A stretch of DNA of 39,689 nt, from the NCBI GenBank assembly GCA_902551445.1, contig CACDDB010000006.1, positions 1 through 39,689 of the forward strand. The letters are read 5' to 3'. A model generated the notes under the pieces. The model made no database searches. It had not been told where the DNA came from and saw nothing but the letters and a program-made list of their open reading frames with translations. This DNA comes from an uncultured Pelagibacteraceae bacterium (lineage in GTDB: Bacteria; Pseudomonadota; Alphaproteobacteria; Pelagibacterales; Pelagibacteraceae). A program made the position numbers and the translations under genes. Of the stretch, positions 8,233 to 17,800 are shown piece by piece. Each line of letters opens with the position of its first letter. Within the stretch, counting starts at the first letter, position 1.

Positions 8233-9674
8233 TGAATAAAATAAATTTATTAAAACCAGATTTAAATAATCTTTATACTTATATGTATTCAGCTTATTTT
8301 TTAATTTTTATAAGCATACTGGATGTTTTTCTAAATGCATTTTTTTCTATAAATATAACATCTTTTTTACCCAGCTTTATTAGTTTTGTTTTACCATTAA
8401 TATTGGGTCTTATAGGTTTGCATTTTTTAAGAATTGAATTTACTGGTATTAAAAATTTAGATTTACTTAATAAACATATTAATACAAATAACTTTAATGC
8501 ATTTTTAACTCTTATAATTGTTTTTGTTATAATTAAATCAATACCTCCAATATTAAGTTGGTTTATTATAGATGCAAATATATCAGGTGATACTAAGGAT
8601 GCGTGTACTGGTACCGGTGCTTGTTGGACTTACATTAAAATCTGGTTAAGAAGATTTGTTTATGGAATGTATCCAAATGATGAACAATGGAGAATAAATT
8701 TATCATTTATTTCTTTATTAGGGTTAGGTTCAATTGGTTATTTTGCTACTGAGAAATTTAAAAAATACTTAACTTTATATTATGTAATTATTTATCCATT
8801 TATAGCTTTTTTATTTATTTTCTTTTTTATTTCAGGAGGTCCTGTATTTTTTGAATTTTCATACGGAATAATAGCATTTGCTGGATCAATCATAGTTGGT
8901 TTTTTTATTCCTAAAAAAATAAAAATTTGGTATTTTTTATCAATACCAATAATTCTTTACATATCATTGAAATATTTTTTCTTTTATGAAGAATCTATAG
9001 ATTTAGGTAAATTAGATGGTTTTAATTGGGTTGAAACTGGTGCTTGGGGCGGTTTATCTTTGACATTTATTGTTTCATTTTTTTGTTTAATTTTCTGTTT
9101 TCCTGTTGGAATGTTTTTAGCTTTAGGAAGGAGATCAGGGTTGCCTACTGTTAGGTTTATCTCAATAGGCTTTATTGAATTCTGGAGAGGTGTACCCTTA
9201 ATAACTGTATTATTTATGTCTTCAGTTATGTTTCCAATGTTTTTACCAGAAGATTTTTTCATGGATAAATTAGTAAGAGTAATAATAGCTATATCTTTAT
9301 TTGAAGCAGCTTATGTAGCAGAAGTTATAAGAGGTGGACTACAAGCTTTGCCAAGAGGACAATATGATGCTGCTAAATCTTTAGGTATGGGATACTGGAA
9401 AATGCATATTCTTGTAATTTTACCTCAGGCATTAAAATTAGTAATACCAGGTATAGCAAATACTTTTTTAGCTTTAGTTAAAGATACACCATTAATTTTT
9501 GTAGTAGGATTATTGGAACTTGTTGGTATGCTTAATCTAGCTAAAACTAATCCTGAATGGTTAGGTTTTGCAATGGAAGGATATGTATTTGCTGCTATAA
9601 TTTTCTGGATAATTTGCTATGCTATGAGTAAATATAGTTATAATTTAGAGCTAAAATATAAAACTGAAAGATAA
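8232..9674 (+). CDS. aapM: General L-amino-acid ABC transporter permease AapM (YhdY)
   Basis: Second permease subunit of the Aap importer. 480 residues, which is long for an amino-acid permease but normal for AapM, as the N-terminal half holds extra membrane helices. A two-cysteine periplasmic segment (ACTGTGACWTYI, near residue 125) is characteristic. The permease core is in the C-terminal half, with EAA loop GQYDAAKSLGMGYWKMHIL near residues 375-395. It overlaps aapQ by one base and is followed by aapP after three bases, so Q, M and P form one translational unit. Confidence 0.94.
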   Translation: MNKINLLKPDLNNLYTYMYSAYFLIFISILDVFLNAFFSINITSFLPSFISFVLPLILGLIGLHFLRIEFTGIKNLDLLNKHINTNNFNAFLTLIIVFVIIKSIPPILSWFIIDANISGDTKDACTGTGACWTYIKIWLRRFVYGMYPNDEQWRINLSFISLLGLGSIGYFATEKFKKYLTLYYVIIYPFIAFLFIFFFISGGPVFFEFSYGIIAFAGSIIVGFFIPKKIKIWYFLSIPIILYISLKYFFFYEESIDLGKLDGFNWVETGAWGGLSLTFIVSFFCLIFCFPVGMFLALGRRSGLPTVRFISIGFIEFWRGVPLITVLFMSSVMFPMFLPEDFFMDKLVRVIIAISLFEAAYVAEVIRGGLQALPRGQYDAAKSLGMGYWKMHILVILPQALKLVIPGIANTFLALVKDTPLIFVVGLLELVGMLNLAKTNPEWLGFAMEGYVFAAIIFWIICYAMSKYSYNLELKYKTER

Positions 9675-9677
9675 TTA

Positions 9678-10412
9678 ATGTCTGATCCTATAATCAAAAT
9701 TGAAAATGTGAATAAATGGTTTGGAGATTTCCAAGTTTTAAAGGATATTAATTTAGAAGTTGAAAAAAATAAAAAAATAGTAGTTTGTGGACCTTCAGGT
9801 TCAGGAAAATCAACTTTAATAAGATGTATTAACAGATTAGAAGAGCATCAAAAAGGAAGTATAGTTGTTGACGGAACGACTCTTGATGAAAATACAAAAA
9901 ATATAGAACAAGTTAGAGCTGAAGTCGGTATGGTATTTCAACAATTTAATTTATTTCCACATTTATCAATTCTAGATAACTGTACACTTGCTCCCATTTG
10001 GGTCAAGAAAATGCCAAAACAAAAAGCAGAAGAATTAGCAATGAAACAATTGGAACAAGTTCAAATTGCTGACCAAGCGCAAAAATATCCTGGACAATTA
10101 TCAGGTGGACAACAACAAAGATGTGCAATAGCTAGAGCTTTGTGTATGGAACCTAAGATTATGCTTTTTGATGAACCCACATCTGCATTAGATCCTGAAA
10201 TGATCAAAGAAGTTTTAGATGCAATGGTAAATTTAGCTAAAGCAGGCATGACCATGATAGTAGTAACACATGAAATGGGTTTTGCTAAAGAAGTAGCTGA
10301 TGAAGTAATTTTTATGGATGAAGGAATGATTGTAGAAAAAGCTGTTACCAAAGACTTTTTTGCCAATCCAAAAAGCGATAGAACTAAGCTTTTTTTAAGT
10401 CAAATTTTATAA
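9678..10412 (+). CDS. aapP: General L-amino-acid ABC transporter ATP-binding protein AapP (YhdZ)
   Basis: Cytoplasmic ATPase that powers the Aap importer. 244 residues, the standard size for a polar-amino-acid ATPase. Walker A is GPSGSGKST (residues 38-46), the Q loop is [10 protein letters not shown], the ABC signature LSGGQQQR, Walker B IMLFDEP, and the switch histidine is in VVTHEMGF. It is the last gene of the transporter block. No convincing intrinsic terminator follows; the next gene starts 137 bases on. Confidence 0.97.
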   Translation: MSDPIIKIENVNKWFGDFQVLKDINLEVEKNKKIVVCGPSGSGKSTLIRCINRLEEHQKGSIVVDGTTLDENTKNIEQVRAEVGMVFQQFNLFPHLSILDNCTLAPIWVKKMPKQKAEELAMKQLEQVQIADQAQKYPGQLSGGQQQRCAIARALCMEPKIMLFDEPTSALDPEMIKEVLDAMVNLAKAGMTMIVVTHEMGFAKEVADEVIFMDEGMIVEKAVTKDFFANPKSDRTKLFLSQIL

Positions 10413-10534
10413 TTATTCTAAATTTTGTATAATCCATTTCTTAAGATTATTGCGCTGTCAAGCCTATAAATTAAGATAAAAAAATAAATTTTAGGGGTTG
10501 CAATTTATTCTCATTTAGAGTTCAATTTGATTTT

Positions 10535-10550
10535 TTAAGAGGGGTCTTAA
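10535..10550 (+). promoter_or_regulatory. Inverted repeat over the ribosome binding site of the XRE regulator
   Basis: TTAAGA GGGG TCTTAA is a 6+4+6 inverted repeat whose centre is the GAGGGG Shine-Dalgarno element and whose last base is the A of the start codon. The half-site TTAAGA also occurs at 10441-10446 and 10471-10476 in the same intergenic region (30 bases apart). This could be an autoregulatory operator or an RNA hairpin limiting translation. In A+T-rich DNA, chance occurrence cannot be excluded. Confidence 0.35.
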
Positions 10551-10921
10551 TGGAAGAAAATTTTAATAAACACTTAGGTAACAAGCTTAAGCTTAGAAGA
10601 TTAGCTTTAGGTCTAACACAAACTAAAGTTGCAAAGGCAATAAACGTAACATTTCAACAAATACAAAAATATGAAAAGGGAACTAATGGTGTAAGCTCTA
10701 TAAGGTTGCTTCAGCTATCCAATTATTTAAAGGTACCTATTAGTTATTTTTTTGAAGATTATTCAGAATACTTAATTAACCTAGAAAAAACTAAAGAAGG
10801 GCACACAAGTATAAATTATAACTTTTTAATTAAATTATATTCTGAATTAAATAGTGAACAGAAAATTAAATTTAATAAAAATTTACAAACAGTTAGTATA
10901 GGAATTAATAAGGCAGTTTAA
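10550..10921 (+). CDS. XRE-family helix-turn-helix transcriptional regulator (PhrR/PraR-like)
   Basis: 123 residues with an N-terminal Cro/CI-type helix-turn-helix (about residues 10-66): LRRLALGLTQTKVAKAI, then VTFQQIQKYEKGTNGVS and LKVPISYFFED. The TFQQIQKYEKGTN signature is typical of the small alphaproteobacterial regulators related to rhizobial PhrR/PraR. The C-terminal half is short, with no recognised ligand domain. The ATG at 10550 is preceded by a strong GAGGGG element. It follows the amino-acid transporter but is separated by 137 bases, so it may be its own unit. The target genes cannot be told from the sequence. Confidence 0.85.
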   Translation: MEENFNKHLGNKLKLRRLALGLTQTKVAKAINVTFQQIQKYEKGTNGVSSIRLLQLSNYLKVPISYFFEDYSEYLINLEKTKEGHTSINYNFLIKLYSELNSEQKIKFNKNLQTVSIGINKAV

Positions 10922-10925
10922 TTTT

Positions 10926-11001
10926 TGGCTCCTCGGGCAGGACTCGAACCTGCGACCAATTGATTAACAGTCAACTGCTCTACCAACTGAGCTACCGAGG
11001 A
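10926..11001 (-). tRNA. tRNA-Asn (anticodon GTT)
   Basis: On the minus strand, acceptor TCCTCGG pairs with CCGAGGA; the D arm, an anticodon stem GTTGA/TCAAT around the loop CTGTTAA (anticodon GTT), T loop GGTTCGAGTCC, discriminator G and an encoded CCA are all present. Length 76. It lies downstream of tRNA-Cys on the same strand with 48 bases between, so the two may share a transcript. Confidence 0.97.
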
Positions 11002-11049
11002 ATAAAAAAACAACTTACTTTTTTTTTAATCTAAAACAACACTTTTTTT

Positions 11050-11123
11050 TGGAGGCAACGCCCGGAATCGAACCGGGATACAAGGATTTGCAATCCTCTG
11101 CGTAACCATTCCGCCACGTTGCC
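11050..11123 (-). tRNA. tRNA-Cys (anticodon GCA)
   Basis: On the minus strand, acceptor GGCAACG pairs with CGTTGCC; the anticodon stem GAGGA/TCCTT encloses TTGCAAA (anticodon GCA); the T loop is GGTTCGATTCC; discriminator T (U in the RNA), typical of tRNA-Cys, and an encoded CCA follow. Length 74. It is the upstream member of a Cys-Asn tRNA pair divergent from valS. Confidence 0.97.
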
Positions 11124-11136
11124 ATTTAAATTTACA

Positions 11137-11155
11137 ATAAACCAATTTGGTTTAT
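11137..11155. repeat. 19-base inverted repeat between tRNA-Cys and valS
   Basis: ATAAACCAA T TTGGTTTAT forms a 9-base perfect inverted repeat around a single base. It lies 13 bases upstream of the tRNA-Cys gene (minus strand) and 96 bases upstream of valS. With a one-base centre it is better suited as a protein site than as an RNA hairpin. Function unknown. Confidence 0.4.
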
Positions 11156-11173
11156 GTTTATATAATTGTTTTT

Positions 11174-11203
11174 TTGATTTAGTCTACGAATATTCACTAT
11201 AAT
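11174..11203 (+). promoter_or_regulatory. Putative sigma-70 promoter for the valS run
   Basis: TTGATT (11174-11179) and a perfect TATAAT (11198-11203) are separated by 18 bases. The -10 element ends 48 bases before the valS ATG, giving a short leader. In such A+T-rich DNA, similar matches arise by chance, so support is moderate. Confidence 0.4.
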
Positions 11204-11251
11204 TTCATTATTGTTTATTCAAATGATTAATTTATAAACAAAAAATAGCTT

Positions 11252-13879
11252 ATGATTAGTGATAAATATAACCACTCGGTAGTTGAAAACAAGATATACA
11301 GTTATTGGGAAAAAAATAATCTCTTTAAGCCTAAAAAAAATAAGAAAAAATTTTCTATAGTAATACCTCCTCCAAATGTAACTGGAAGTTTGCATATGGG
11401 ACATGCTTTAAATAATTCAATTCAAGATTTATTAACTCGATATTATAGAATGAATAACTATGAAACACTATGGCAACCAGGAACTGATCATGCAGGTATT
11501 GCAACACAAGCACTTGTGGAAAAAAAACTTGCAGCCGAAAATATAAATAAAAATGATTTAGGTAGGTCTGAATTTATTAAAAAAGTATGGGAATGGAAAA
11601 ACCAATATGGAGACATAATCATTAACCAGTTAAAAAAATTAGGCTGTTCTTGCGATTGGTCTAGAAATGCTTTTACTATGGATAAAAATTTATCTGAATC
11701 TGTTATTAAGGTTTTTGTTGATCTTTATAATAAAAAATTAATATACAAATCTAAAAAACTTGTTAATTGGGACACTGTACTTAAAACGGCTATTTCTGAT
11801 TTAGAAGTAGATCAAAGAGAAGTGAATTCTAAACTTTATTATATTAAATATCCAATTGAAAATACAAATGAATATATAACAATCGCAACCACTAGACCAG
11901 AAACTATGCTTGGTGATACTGCAGTTGCAGTAAATCCTAAAGATAAAAGATACAAAAATTTTGTAGGTAAAAATGCCATTTTACCTTTGGTAGGAAGAAA
12001 AATTCAAATTGTAGCAGACAATTATGCTGATCCAGATCAAGGAACTGGAGCTGTCAAAATTACTCCAGCCCATGACTTTAATGATTATGAATTAGGAGTT
12101 AGAAACAAACTTAAAATTTTAAATATATTTACAGATGATGGAAAAATTAACAAAAATGCTCCAAGTGAATTTGTTGGCTTAGATAGATTCCAAGCTAGAA
12201 AAAAAATACTAAGTACTTTAATTGAAAAACAATTATTGGTGAAAGAAGAAAATATTAAAAATAAAGTTCCTTACGGCGATAGATCAAATTCTATTATAGA
12301 ACCTTATTTGACTGAACAATGGTTTGTTGATGCAAAAAAACTATCAGTAAAAGCGAAAAAAATTGTAAAGTCAAATAAGACAAAATTTTATCCAGCCAAT
12401 TGGTCTAAAACTTATTTTCAATGGATGAACAATATTGAGCCCTGGTGTATTTCAAGACAGCTTTGGTGGGGACATCAAATACCCGCATGGTATGGACCAG
12501 ATAAGAAAATATTTGTTGGCAAAAATGAAAGTGAAGTTAAAAAAATTGCAAAAAAATATTATAGAAAAGATGTAAAATTATTTAGAGATCCTGATGTTTT
12601 GGACACTTGGTTTTCATCTGGTTTGTGGGCATTTGCTACATTAGGTTGGCCAGTAAAAAATGATTATGTTAAAAAATTTTATCCTACTTCTGTTTTAGTC
12701 ACAGGATTTGACATTATATTCTTTTGGGTTGCTCGTATGATCATGTTTGGCATGGAGTTTTTAAACAAAGAACCTTTTAAAGATATTTATGTTCATGCTT
12801 TAGTTAGAGATGAAAAAGGACAAAAAATGTCTAAGTCTAAAGGTAATGTCATTGATCCACTTGAACTTATAGAAAAATATAGTGCTGATGCTTTAAGGTT
12901 TACATTACTTTCCATGGCATCTCCTGGAAGAGATGTAAAACTTTCTGAAGATAGAGTAAAAGGTTATAGAAATTTTTTAAACAAATTATGGAATGCTAAT
13001 AATTTTTTACTTCAAAACCAGTGTTCATTTAAAAAAATTCAAAAAAAACCAAAAATTTCAATTAATATTAATAAGTGGATATATGCTGAACTGTTAGAAA
13101 CTAAAAAAAAAGTTGAAAAAAACATAAAAGATTATCGTTTTGATGAAGCTGCAAGAAATTCTTATCAATTTGTTTGGCACTCTTATTGCGACTGGTATTT
13201 AGAGCTTATTAAGACTATTCTTTATTCTAATGATAAAAAATCTATTAAAGAAATAAGAGAAGTGTCTAGTTACATATTTAAAGAAATCCTTATACTAATG
13301 CATCCATTTATTCCATTTGTAACTGAAGAAATTTGGCTAAAAAACAAACTAGATAATTCAAAAAAAAATTTCCTTATGTTTACAAACTGGATATCAGGTA
13401 ATTCAAAAAAGGACAAAGATTACAAAGATGTAAAAAAAATTATTAATATAATTTCTCAAATAAGATCCTTTAAAAATGAACTAAATGTAAGCCCCGGTTC
13501 ATTTGTTGATGTATCTTTGAGTAAGATTAATGCAAATAATAAAACCTTCTTTGTACATAACAATAAAGTTCTCAAAAAATTAGGAAGAATTAATAATTTT
13601 TTTGACAAAGATAAAGAAAAACCTTCTGCAACAATAGTGATTTCTGGAGATATATTTAAAGTTTATTTTGAAGAAAATGTAGATTTAATGGTTATAAAAG
13701 AAAACTTATTAAATAAACAAAAAAAATATCAAAATGAATTAAATAAGATAAATTCTCGTCTTAATAACAAAGGTTTTATATCAAGAGCACCAAAACATAT
13801 TGTTGATCAGGAGAAAACTAACTATAATAATTTGAAAAACGATATTAAAAAAATATCATTAACAATAAAGAATTTATAA
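11252..13879 (+). CDS. valS: Valyl-tRNA synthetase
   Basis: Charges tRNA-Val in the cytoplasm. 875 residues, near the bacterial norm. Class I signature HMGH at residues 48-51 (within [15 protein letters not shown]) and KMSKS at 525-529. The editing (CP1) domain lies between, with [15 protein letters not shown] and [17 protein letters not shown]. The anticodon-binding domain and a C-terminal coiled coil (about 805-875) follow. No strong ribosome binding site precedes the ATG, but no better start exists. It heads a run in which each gene overlaps the next by one base (valS, ilvD, guanylyltransferase, reductase). Confidence 0.97.
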   Translation: MISDKYNHSVVENKIYSYWEKNNLFKPKKNKKKFSIVIPPPNVTGSLHMGHALNNSIQDLLTRYYRMNNYETLWQPGTDHAGIATQALVEKKLAAENINKNDLGRSEFIKKVWEWKNQYGDIIINQLKKLGCSCDWSRNAFTMDKNLSESVIKVFVDLYNKKLIYKSKKLVNWDTVLKTAISDLEVDQREVNSKLYYIKYPIENTNEYITIATTRPETMLGDTAVAVNPKDKRYKNFVGKNAILPLVGRKIQIVADNYADPDQGTGAVKITPAHDFNDYELGVRNKLKILNIFTDDGKINKNAPSEFVGLDRFQARKKILSTLIEKQLLVKEENIKNKVPYGDRSNSIIEPYLTEQWFVDAKKLSVKAKKIVKSNKTKFYPANWSKTYFQWMNNIEPWCISRQLWWGHQIPAWYGPDKKIFVGKNESEVKKIAKKYYRKDVKLFRDPDVLDTWFSSGLWAFATLGWPVKNDYVKKFYPTSVLVTGFDIIFFWVARMIMFGMEFLNKEPFKDIYVHALVRDEKGQKMSKSKGNVIDPLELIEKYSADALRFTLLSMASPGRDVKLSEDRVKGYRNFLNKLWNANNFLLQNQCSFKKIQKKPKISININKWIYAELLETKKKVEKNIKDYRFDEAARNSYQFVWHSYCDWYLELIKTILYSNDKKSIKEIREVSSYIFKEILILMHPFIPFVTEEIWLKNKLDNSKKNFLMFTNWISGNSKKDKDYKDVKKIINIISQIRSFKNELNVSPGSFVDVSLSKINANNKTFFVHNNKVLKKLGRINNFFDKDKEKPSATIVISGDIFKVYFEENVDLMVIKENLLNKQKKYQNELNKINSRLNNKGFISRAPKHIVDQEKTNYNNLKNDIKKISLTIKNL

Positions 13880-15597
13880 TGACAAAGTTTAATAAAAAAA
13901 AATTACCAAGTAGACATACATCATTAGGGCCAGATAAAGCACCACAAAGATCTTTTTATTATGCAATGAATTTAACCGAAAAAGATGTTGCTAAACCATT
14001 TGTTGGTGTGGTTTCTACATGGAATGAAGCTGCGCCTTGTAATATAGCTTTAATGAGACAAGCACAGTCTGTTAAAAAGGGTGTTAGTCTTTCAGGTGGT
14101 ACTCCAAGAGAGTTTTGCACAATTACAGTTACTGATGGTATTGCTATGGGTCATGAAGGTATGAAATCTTCACTTATTTCAAGAGATGTAATCGCAGATT
14201 CAACAGAACTTACTGTAAGAGGCCATTGTTATGATGCTCTAGTTGGTGTTGCAGGCTGCGATAAATCTTTACCAGGATTAATGATGGCCATGGTTCGATT
14301 AAATGTTCCAAGTGTTTTTTTATATGGTGGCTCAATTCTACCGGGTAGATTTAATGGAAAAGATGTAACCGTAGTAGATGTATTTGAGGGTGTTGGAAAA
14401 TACTCTTCCGGTAAAATGACTAAACATGCATTAAGAAAATTAGAATTAATAGCATGCCCAAGTGCCGGTGCTTGTGGTGGACAATTTACAGCAAATACAA
14501 TGGCATGTGTTTCTGAGGCAATTGGTTTAGCTTTACCTTATTCAGCTGGCACACCTGCTCCTTACGAACAAAGAGACAAATATGCATTACAAAGCGGCAA
14601 AGCAGTAATGAATTTACTAAAAAGAAATATAAGACCAAGACAAATTGTAACTCGAAAATCATTAGAGAATGCAGCTACTATTGTTGCTGCAACTGGAGGA
14701 TCTACCAATGCAGCTTTGCATTTGCCAGCATTAGCAAATGAGATTGGAATTAAATTTGATTTAATGGATGTTGCAAAAATATTTAAAAAAACACCTTATC
14801 TTGCTGACTTAAAACCAGGGGGAAAATATGTTGCAAAAGATATGTGGAAAGCAGGTGGCGTTCCAATGTTATTAAAGACACTTATGGACGGTGGTTATAT
14901 ACATGGAGATTGTATGACAGTAACTGGAAAAACTATGAGACAAAATTTAATAAATGTTAAATTTAATTTAAATCAAAAAGTTATGCGTAAATATACTAAT
15001 CCTTTGTCACCTAACGGAGGTGTAGTAGGCCTTAAAGGTAATTTAGCTCCAGAAGGAGCAATCGTAAAAATTGCTGGGCTAAAAAAATTACAATTTACTG
15101 GAAAAGCAAGATGTTTTGATACAGAAGAGTCTGCATATAAAGCTGTTAAAAATAAAAAATATAAAGATGGTGATATTATAATTATTAGATACGAAGGACC
15201 AAAAGGTGGGCCAGGTATGAGAGAAATGCTGCAAACAACTGGTGCGATTTATGGCCAAGGCAAAGGGGAGAAAGTAGCTCTAATAACAGATGGAAGGTTT
15301 TCAGGTGCTACGAGAGGATTTTGTATTGGTCATGTAGGACCAGAGGCATCAGTAGGAGGACCGATAGCATTACTCCGAAATGGAGATATAATTGATTTAG
15401 ATGCAAAAAAAGGAACTATTAACGTTCGCCTATCAAAGAAAGAATTATCTAAAAGAAGAAAAAAATGGAGACCAAAGAAAATAAACTTTGGTAATGGCAC
15501 ACTTTGGAAATATGCACAAACTGTAGGGCCTGCTTATTTAGGGGCACCCACACATCCTGGTGGTAAAAACGAAGTAAAAGTATACGCTGATATTTAA
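13879..15597 (+). CDS. ilvD: Dihydroxy-acid dehydratase
   Basis: Dehydrates 2,3-dihydroxy-isovalerate and -methylvalerate in valine and isoleucine synthesis. 572 residues. The three conserved iron-sulfur cysteines are visible: C54 (AAPCN), C127 (AGCDKS) and C199 ([13 protein letters not shown]). The C-terminal part has [19 protein letters not shown], typical of IlvD, which separates it from the 6-phosphogluconate dehydratase Edd. The ATG overlaps the valS stop (TAATG). A link with valS makes sense, as both concern valine, but may simply reflect packing. Confidence 0.97.
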   Translation: MTKFNKKKLPSRHTSLGPDKAPQRSFYYAMNLTEKDVAKPFVGVVSTWNEAAPCNIALMRQAQSVKKGVSLSGGTPREFCTITVTDGIAMGHEGMKSSLISRDVIADSTELTVRGHCYDALVGVAGCDKSLPGLMMAMVRLNVPSVFLYGGSILPGRFNGKDVTVVDVFEGVGKYSSGKMTKHALRKLELIACPSAGACGGQFTANTMACVSEAIGLALPYSAGTPAPYEQRDKYALQSGKAVMNLLKRNIRPRQIVTRKSLENAATIVAATGGSTNAALHLPALANEIGIKFDLMDVAKIFKKTPYLADLKPGGKYVAKDMWKAGGVPMLLKTLMDGGYIHGDCMTVTGKTMRQNLINVKFNLNQKVMRKYTNPLSPNGGVVGLKGNLAPEGAIVKIAGLKKLQFTGKARCFDTEESAYKAVKNKKYKDGDIIIIRYEGPKGGPGMREMLQTTGAIYGQGKGEKVALITDGRFSGATRGFCIGHVGPEASVGGPIALLRNGDIIDLDAKKGTINVRLSKKELSKRRKKWRPKKINFGNGTLWKYAQTVGPAYLGAPTHPGGKNEVKVYADI

Positions 15598-16802
15598 TGA
15601 AAATAAGACCAGTTATTCTTTGCGGTGGAGCTGGAAAAAGACTTTGGCCGAAACAAAAAAAACATCAAGCAAAGCAATTTATTGATTTTGGAGGATGGTC
15701 GTTAATTCAAAAAACATTACAAAGAATAAAAAAACCAGTTTTTGATTATCCTATAATAAGTACAAATTTAAAATATTTAAAAGACGTCAGAAAATCTTTA
15801 AAAAAAAATAAAGTTAAGAAGTATAAAATAGTTCTAGAGCCAGCAAAGAAAAATACTGCTCCAGCTATATTATCTTCTGCATTAATTAAAGAGATACCTT
15901 TAAAACAACCTTTAATGTATTTTGCTGCAGACCATTTAATTGAAAAGTCTCATATTTTAAATAGATCAATTAATAAAAACAAATCTAATTTAGATGATCA
16001 AAATATATTTATATTTGGAATTAAACCTACTAACCCATCAAGTGAATATGGTTATTTTTTATCTAAAAAAATTAAAAAAAATGTTAACAAGGTTATAAAA
16101 TTTATTGAAAAACCTAAAATCTCTAAAGCTAAACAAGTCATTAAAAATAAAGGTTATTGGAATTCTGGAATGTTTTATTTAAGAAAAGATTCTATAATTA
16201 ATAACTTTAAAAAATATCAAAATAAAACTTATAAAAGCTGTTTAGAAGCAATTAACAAAGCAAAATATAGAAACAATACTTATTATTTGAATAAAAAAGC
16301 ATTTTCTAAATCAGTAGAAAAATCGTTTGATTATGCAATTCTAGAAAAAACAAAGAAAATTAACGCTATTAAATTAGACATACCTTGGTCTGATCTTGGA
16401 AGTTGGAAAGAAATATCTAAGATTTATAAAAAAGATAAGGCTAAATATTTTAAAAAGAAGAATGTTTATTATAGGCCTTGGGGTAGGTATGTTAACTTAT
16501 TTGAAGGAAAGAACTTTCTTGTAAAAGAACTTACCGTAAACTCTAAATCTTCTATAAGCTTGCAAAAACATCATCATAGATCTGAACACTGGATGGTTAC
16601 TCATGGCAAACCTAAAATTACTATAAATAAGCAAAAATTTTTCAAAAAACCCGAAGAGTCAGTTTTTATACCAACTGGTGCAATACATAGAATCGAAAAT
16701 CATTTTAAAGAACCTGTTAAAATTATTGAAGTTCAAACAGGACCCATATTAAAAGAAACTGATATAGTAAGATTTCAAGACATTTATGGAAGAATAAAAT
16801 AA
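15597..16802 (+). CDS. Mannose-1-phosphate guanylyltransferase (with C-terminal cupin/PMI-type domain)
   Basis: Makes GDP-mannose from mannose-1-phosphate and GTP for surface sugars. 401 residues, shorter than the usual bifunctional AlgA/CpsB/XanB proteins (about 470). The N-terminal nucleotidyltransferase has GGAGKRLWP (near residues 10-18), FAADHLI, FIEKP and WNSGMFYLR. The C-terminal cupin (about 300-400) has SLQKHHHRSEHW, HGKPKITIN and IPTGAIHRI, the type II mannose-6-phosphate isomerase pattern. Whether the isomerase activity remains in this short form is unclear. Overlaps ilvD and the next gene by one base each. Confidence 0.88.
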   Translation: MKIRPVILCGGAGKRLWPKQKKHQAKQFIDFGGWSLIQKTLQRIKKPVFDYPIISTNLKYLKDVRKSLKKNKVKKYKIVLEPAKKNTAPAILSSALIKEIPLKQPLMYFAADHLIEKSHILNRSINKNKSNLDDQNIFIFGIKPTNPSSEYGYFLSKKIKKNVNKVIKFIEKPKISKAKQVIKNKGYWNSGMFYLRKDSIINNFKKYQNKTYKSCLEAINKAKYRNNTYYLNKKAFSKSVEKSFDYAILEKTKKINAIKLDIPWSDLGSWKEISKIYKKDKAKYFKKKNVYYRPWGRYVNLFEGKNFLVKELTVNSKSSISLQKHHHRSEHWMVTHGKPKITINKQKFFKKPEESVFIPTGAIHRIENHFKEPVKIIEVQTGPILKETDIVRFQDIYGRIK

Positions 16803-17800
16803 TGAGTACAATTTCTTTAACTTTAAATGAAATTTATGATCTAGCCTATAAAACTCTAGTTTCTAACAATTGTGATGAAGAAACTGCAAATATTTTAGCT
16901 GATTTAATAATGAAAGCTGAAAGGGATGGATCATTATCACATGGATTATTTAGATTACCTGCTTATGTTGCTGGTCTTAAAAGTGGAAAAATAAATGGAA
17001 AAGCCAGACCTGAAATTAAAAAAATATCTAAAAGTGTAATTAAAGTATTAGGCAATAATTGTTTGGCCCCAATTGTATTAAGCATTGCTATTCCTGAATT
17101 AACAAAAGCTGCTAAAGAAAATGGAATAGCAGTTTTAGCTATCAATAATTCACATCATATGGCTGCTATGTGGCCCGAAACAGAAATGATTGCAGAACAA
17201 GGTTTAGTTGCATTTGCTTGTACTTCTTATAAGCCAGCCGTTGCACCTGCCGGTGCTTCAAAACCTCTATTTGGAACCAATCCAATTTCTTTTGCATGGC
17301 CAAGAAAAGGCAAGACCCCGGTTGTTTATGATATGGCTACAGCATCAATGGCAATGGGAGAAGTTCAAGTTGCTAAAAGAGAAGGTCACAAAGTACCTTT
17401 AGGAACAGGTTTAACCAAAGATGGAAAAGAAACTACTGATCCAGGAGAGATAGCTGATGGAGGTGTATTACTTCCTTTTGGTGGATATAAAGGATCAGGT
17501 ATAGCAATGATGGTTGAATTATTGGCAGGTGCACTTGTTGGTGATAATTTTAGTTATGAAACCGCTGCAAAAGACACCAATGATGGCGGACCACCAAGTG
17601 GAGGTGAATTTATATTAGCTATTTCACCTGATAAATTGTCTGGAAATGATTGGGATAAACATTCAAGTGAATTTTTTGATAAAATGAAATCTATGGATGG
17701 AGTTAGACTTCCAGGTGAACGAAGACACAAGAACAGACTTAACAAAGGTCCCAGAAATATAAACAAAGAACTAGTAAATAAAATTAAATCTTTAAATTAA
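16802..17800 (+). CDS. Ldh_2-family NAD(P)H-dependent reductase, closest by motif to delta1-piperideine-2-carboxylate reductase
   Basis: 332 residues of the malate/L-lactate dehydrogenase type 2 superfamily, which has its own NAD(P) fold distinct from Rossmann dehydrogenases. Visible motifs: SHGLFRLPAYVAGLKSG, NNSHHMAAMWPE, LFGTNPISFAWPR and LPFGGYKGSGIAMMVELLAG. The LFRLPAYV, HHMAAMWPE and LLPFGGYKGS segments resemble the DpkA/LhpI group, which reduces cyclic imino acids in proline and lysine catabolism; a malate, lactate or ureidoglycolate role is less likely. It ends the valS run, and its 3' end overlaps the convergent exonuclease III gene by nine bases. Superfamily is secure; substrate is inference. 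Confidence 0.8.
   Translation: MSTISLTLNEIYDLAYKTLVSNNCDEETANILADLIMKAERDGSLSHGLFRLPAYVAGLKSGKINGKARPEIKKISKSVIKVLGNNCLAPIVLSIAIPELTKAAKENGIAVLAINNSHHMAAMWPETEMIAEQGLVAFACTSYKPAVAPAGASKPLFGTNPISFAWPRKGKTPVVYDMATASMAMGEVQVAKREGHKVPLGTGLTKDGKETTDPGEIADGGVLLPFGGYKGSGIAMMVELLAGALVGDNFSYETAAKDTNDGGPPSGGEFILAISPDKLSGNDWDKHSSEFFDKMKSMDGVRLPGERRHKNRLNKGPRNINKELVNKIKSLN

Noticed and set aside
10463..10495. Possible hairpin after aapP (CCTA-AAATT paired with AATTT-TAGG) as a terminator
   Set aside because: The stem has a bulge, is almost all A-T, has a 14-base loop and no T run follows.
17208..17402. Short plus-strand open frame inside the Ldh_2 gene
   Set aside because: It lies wholly inside a strongly conserved gene in another frame and has no ribosome binding site or recognisable features.
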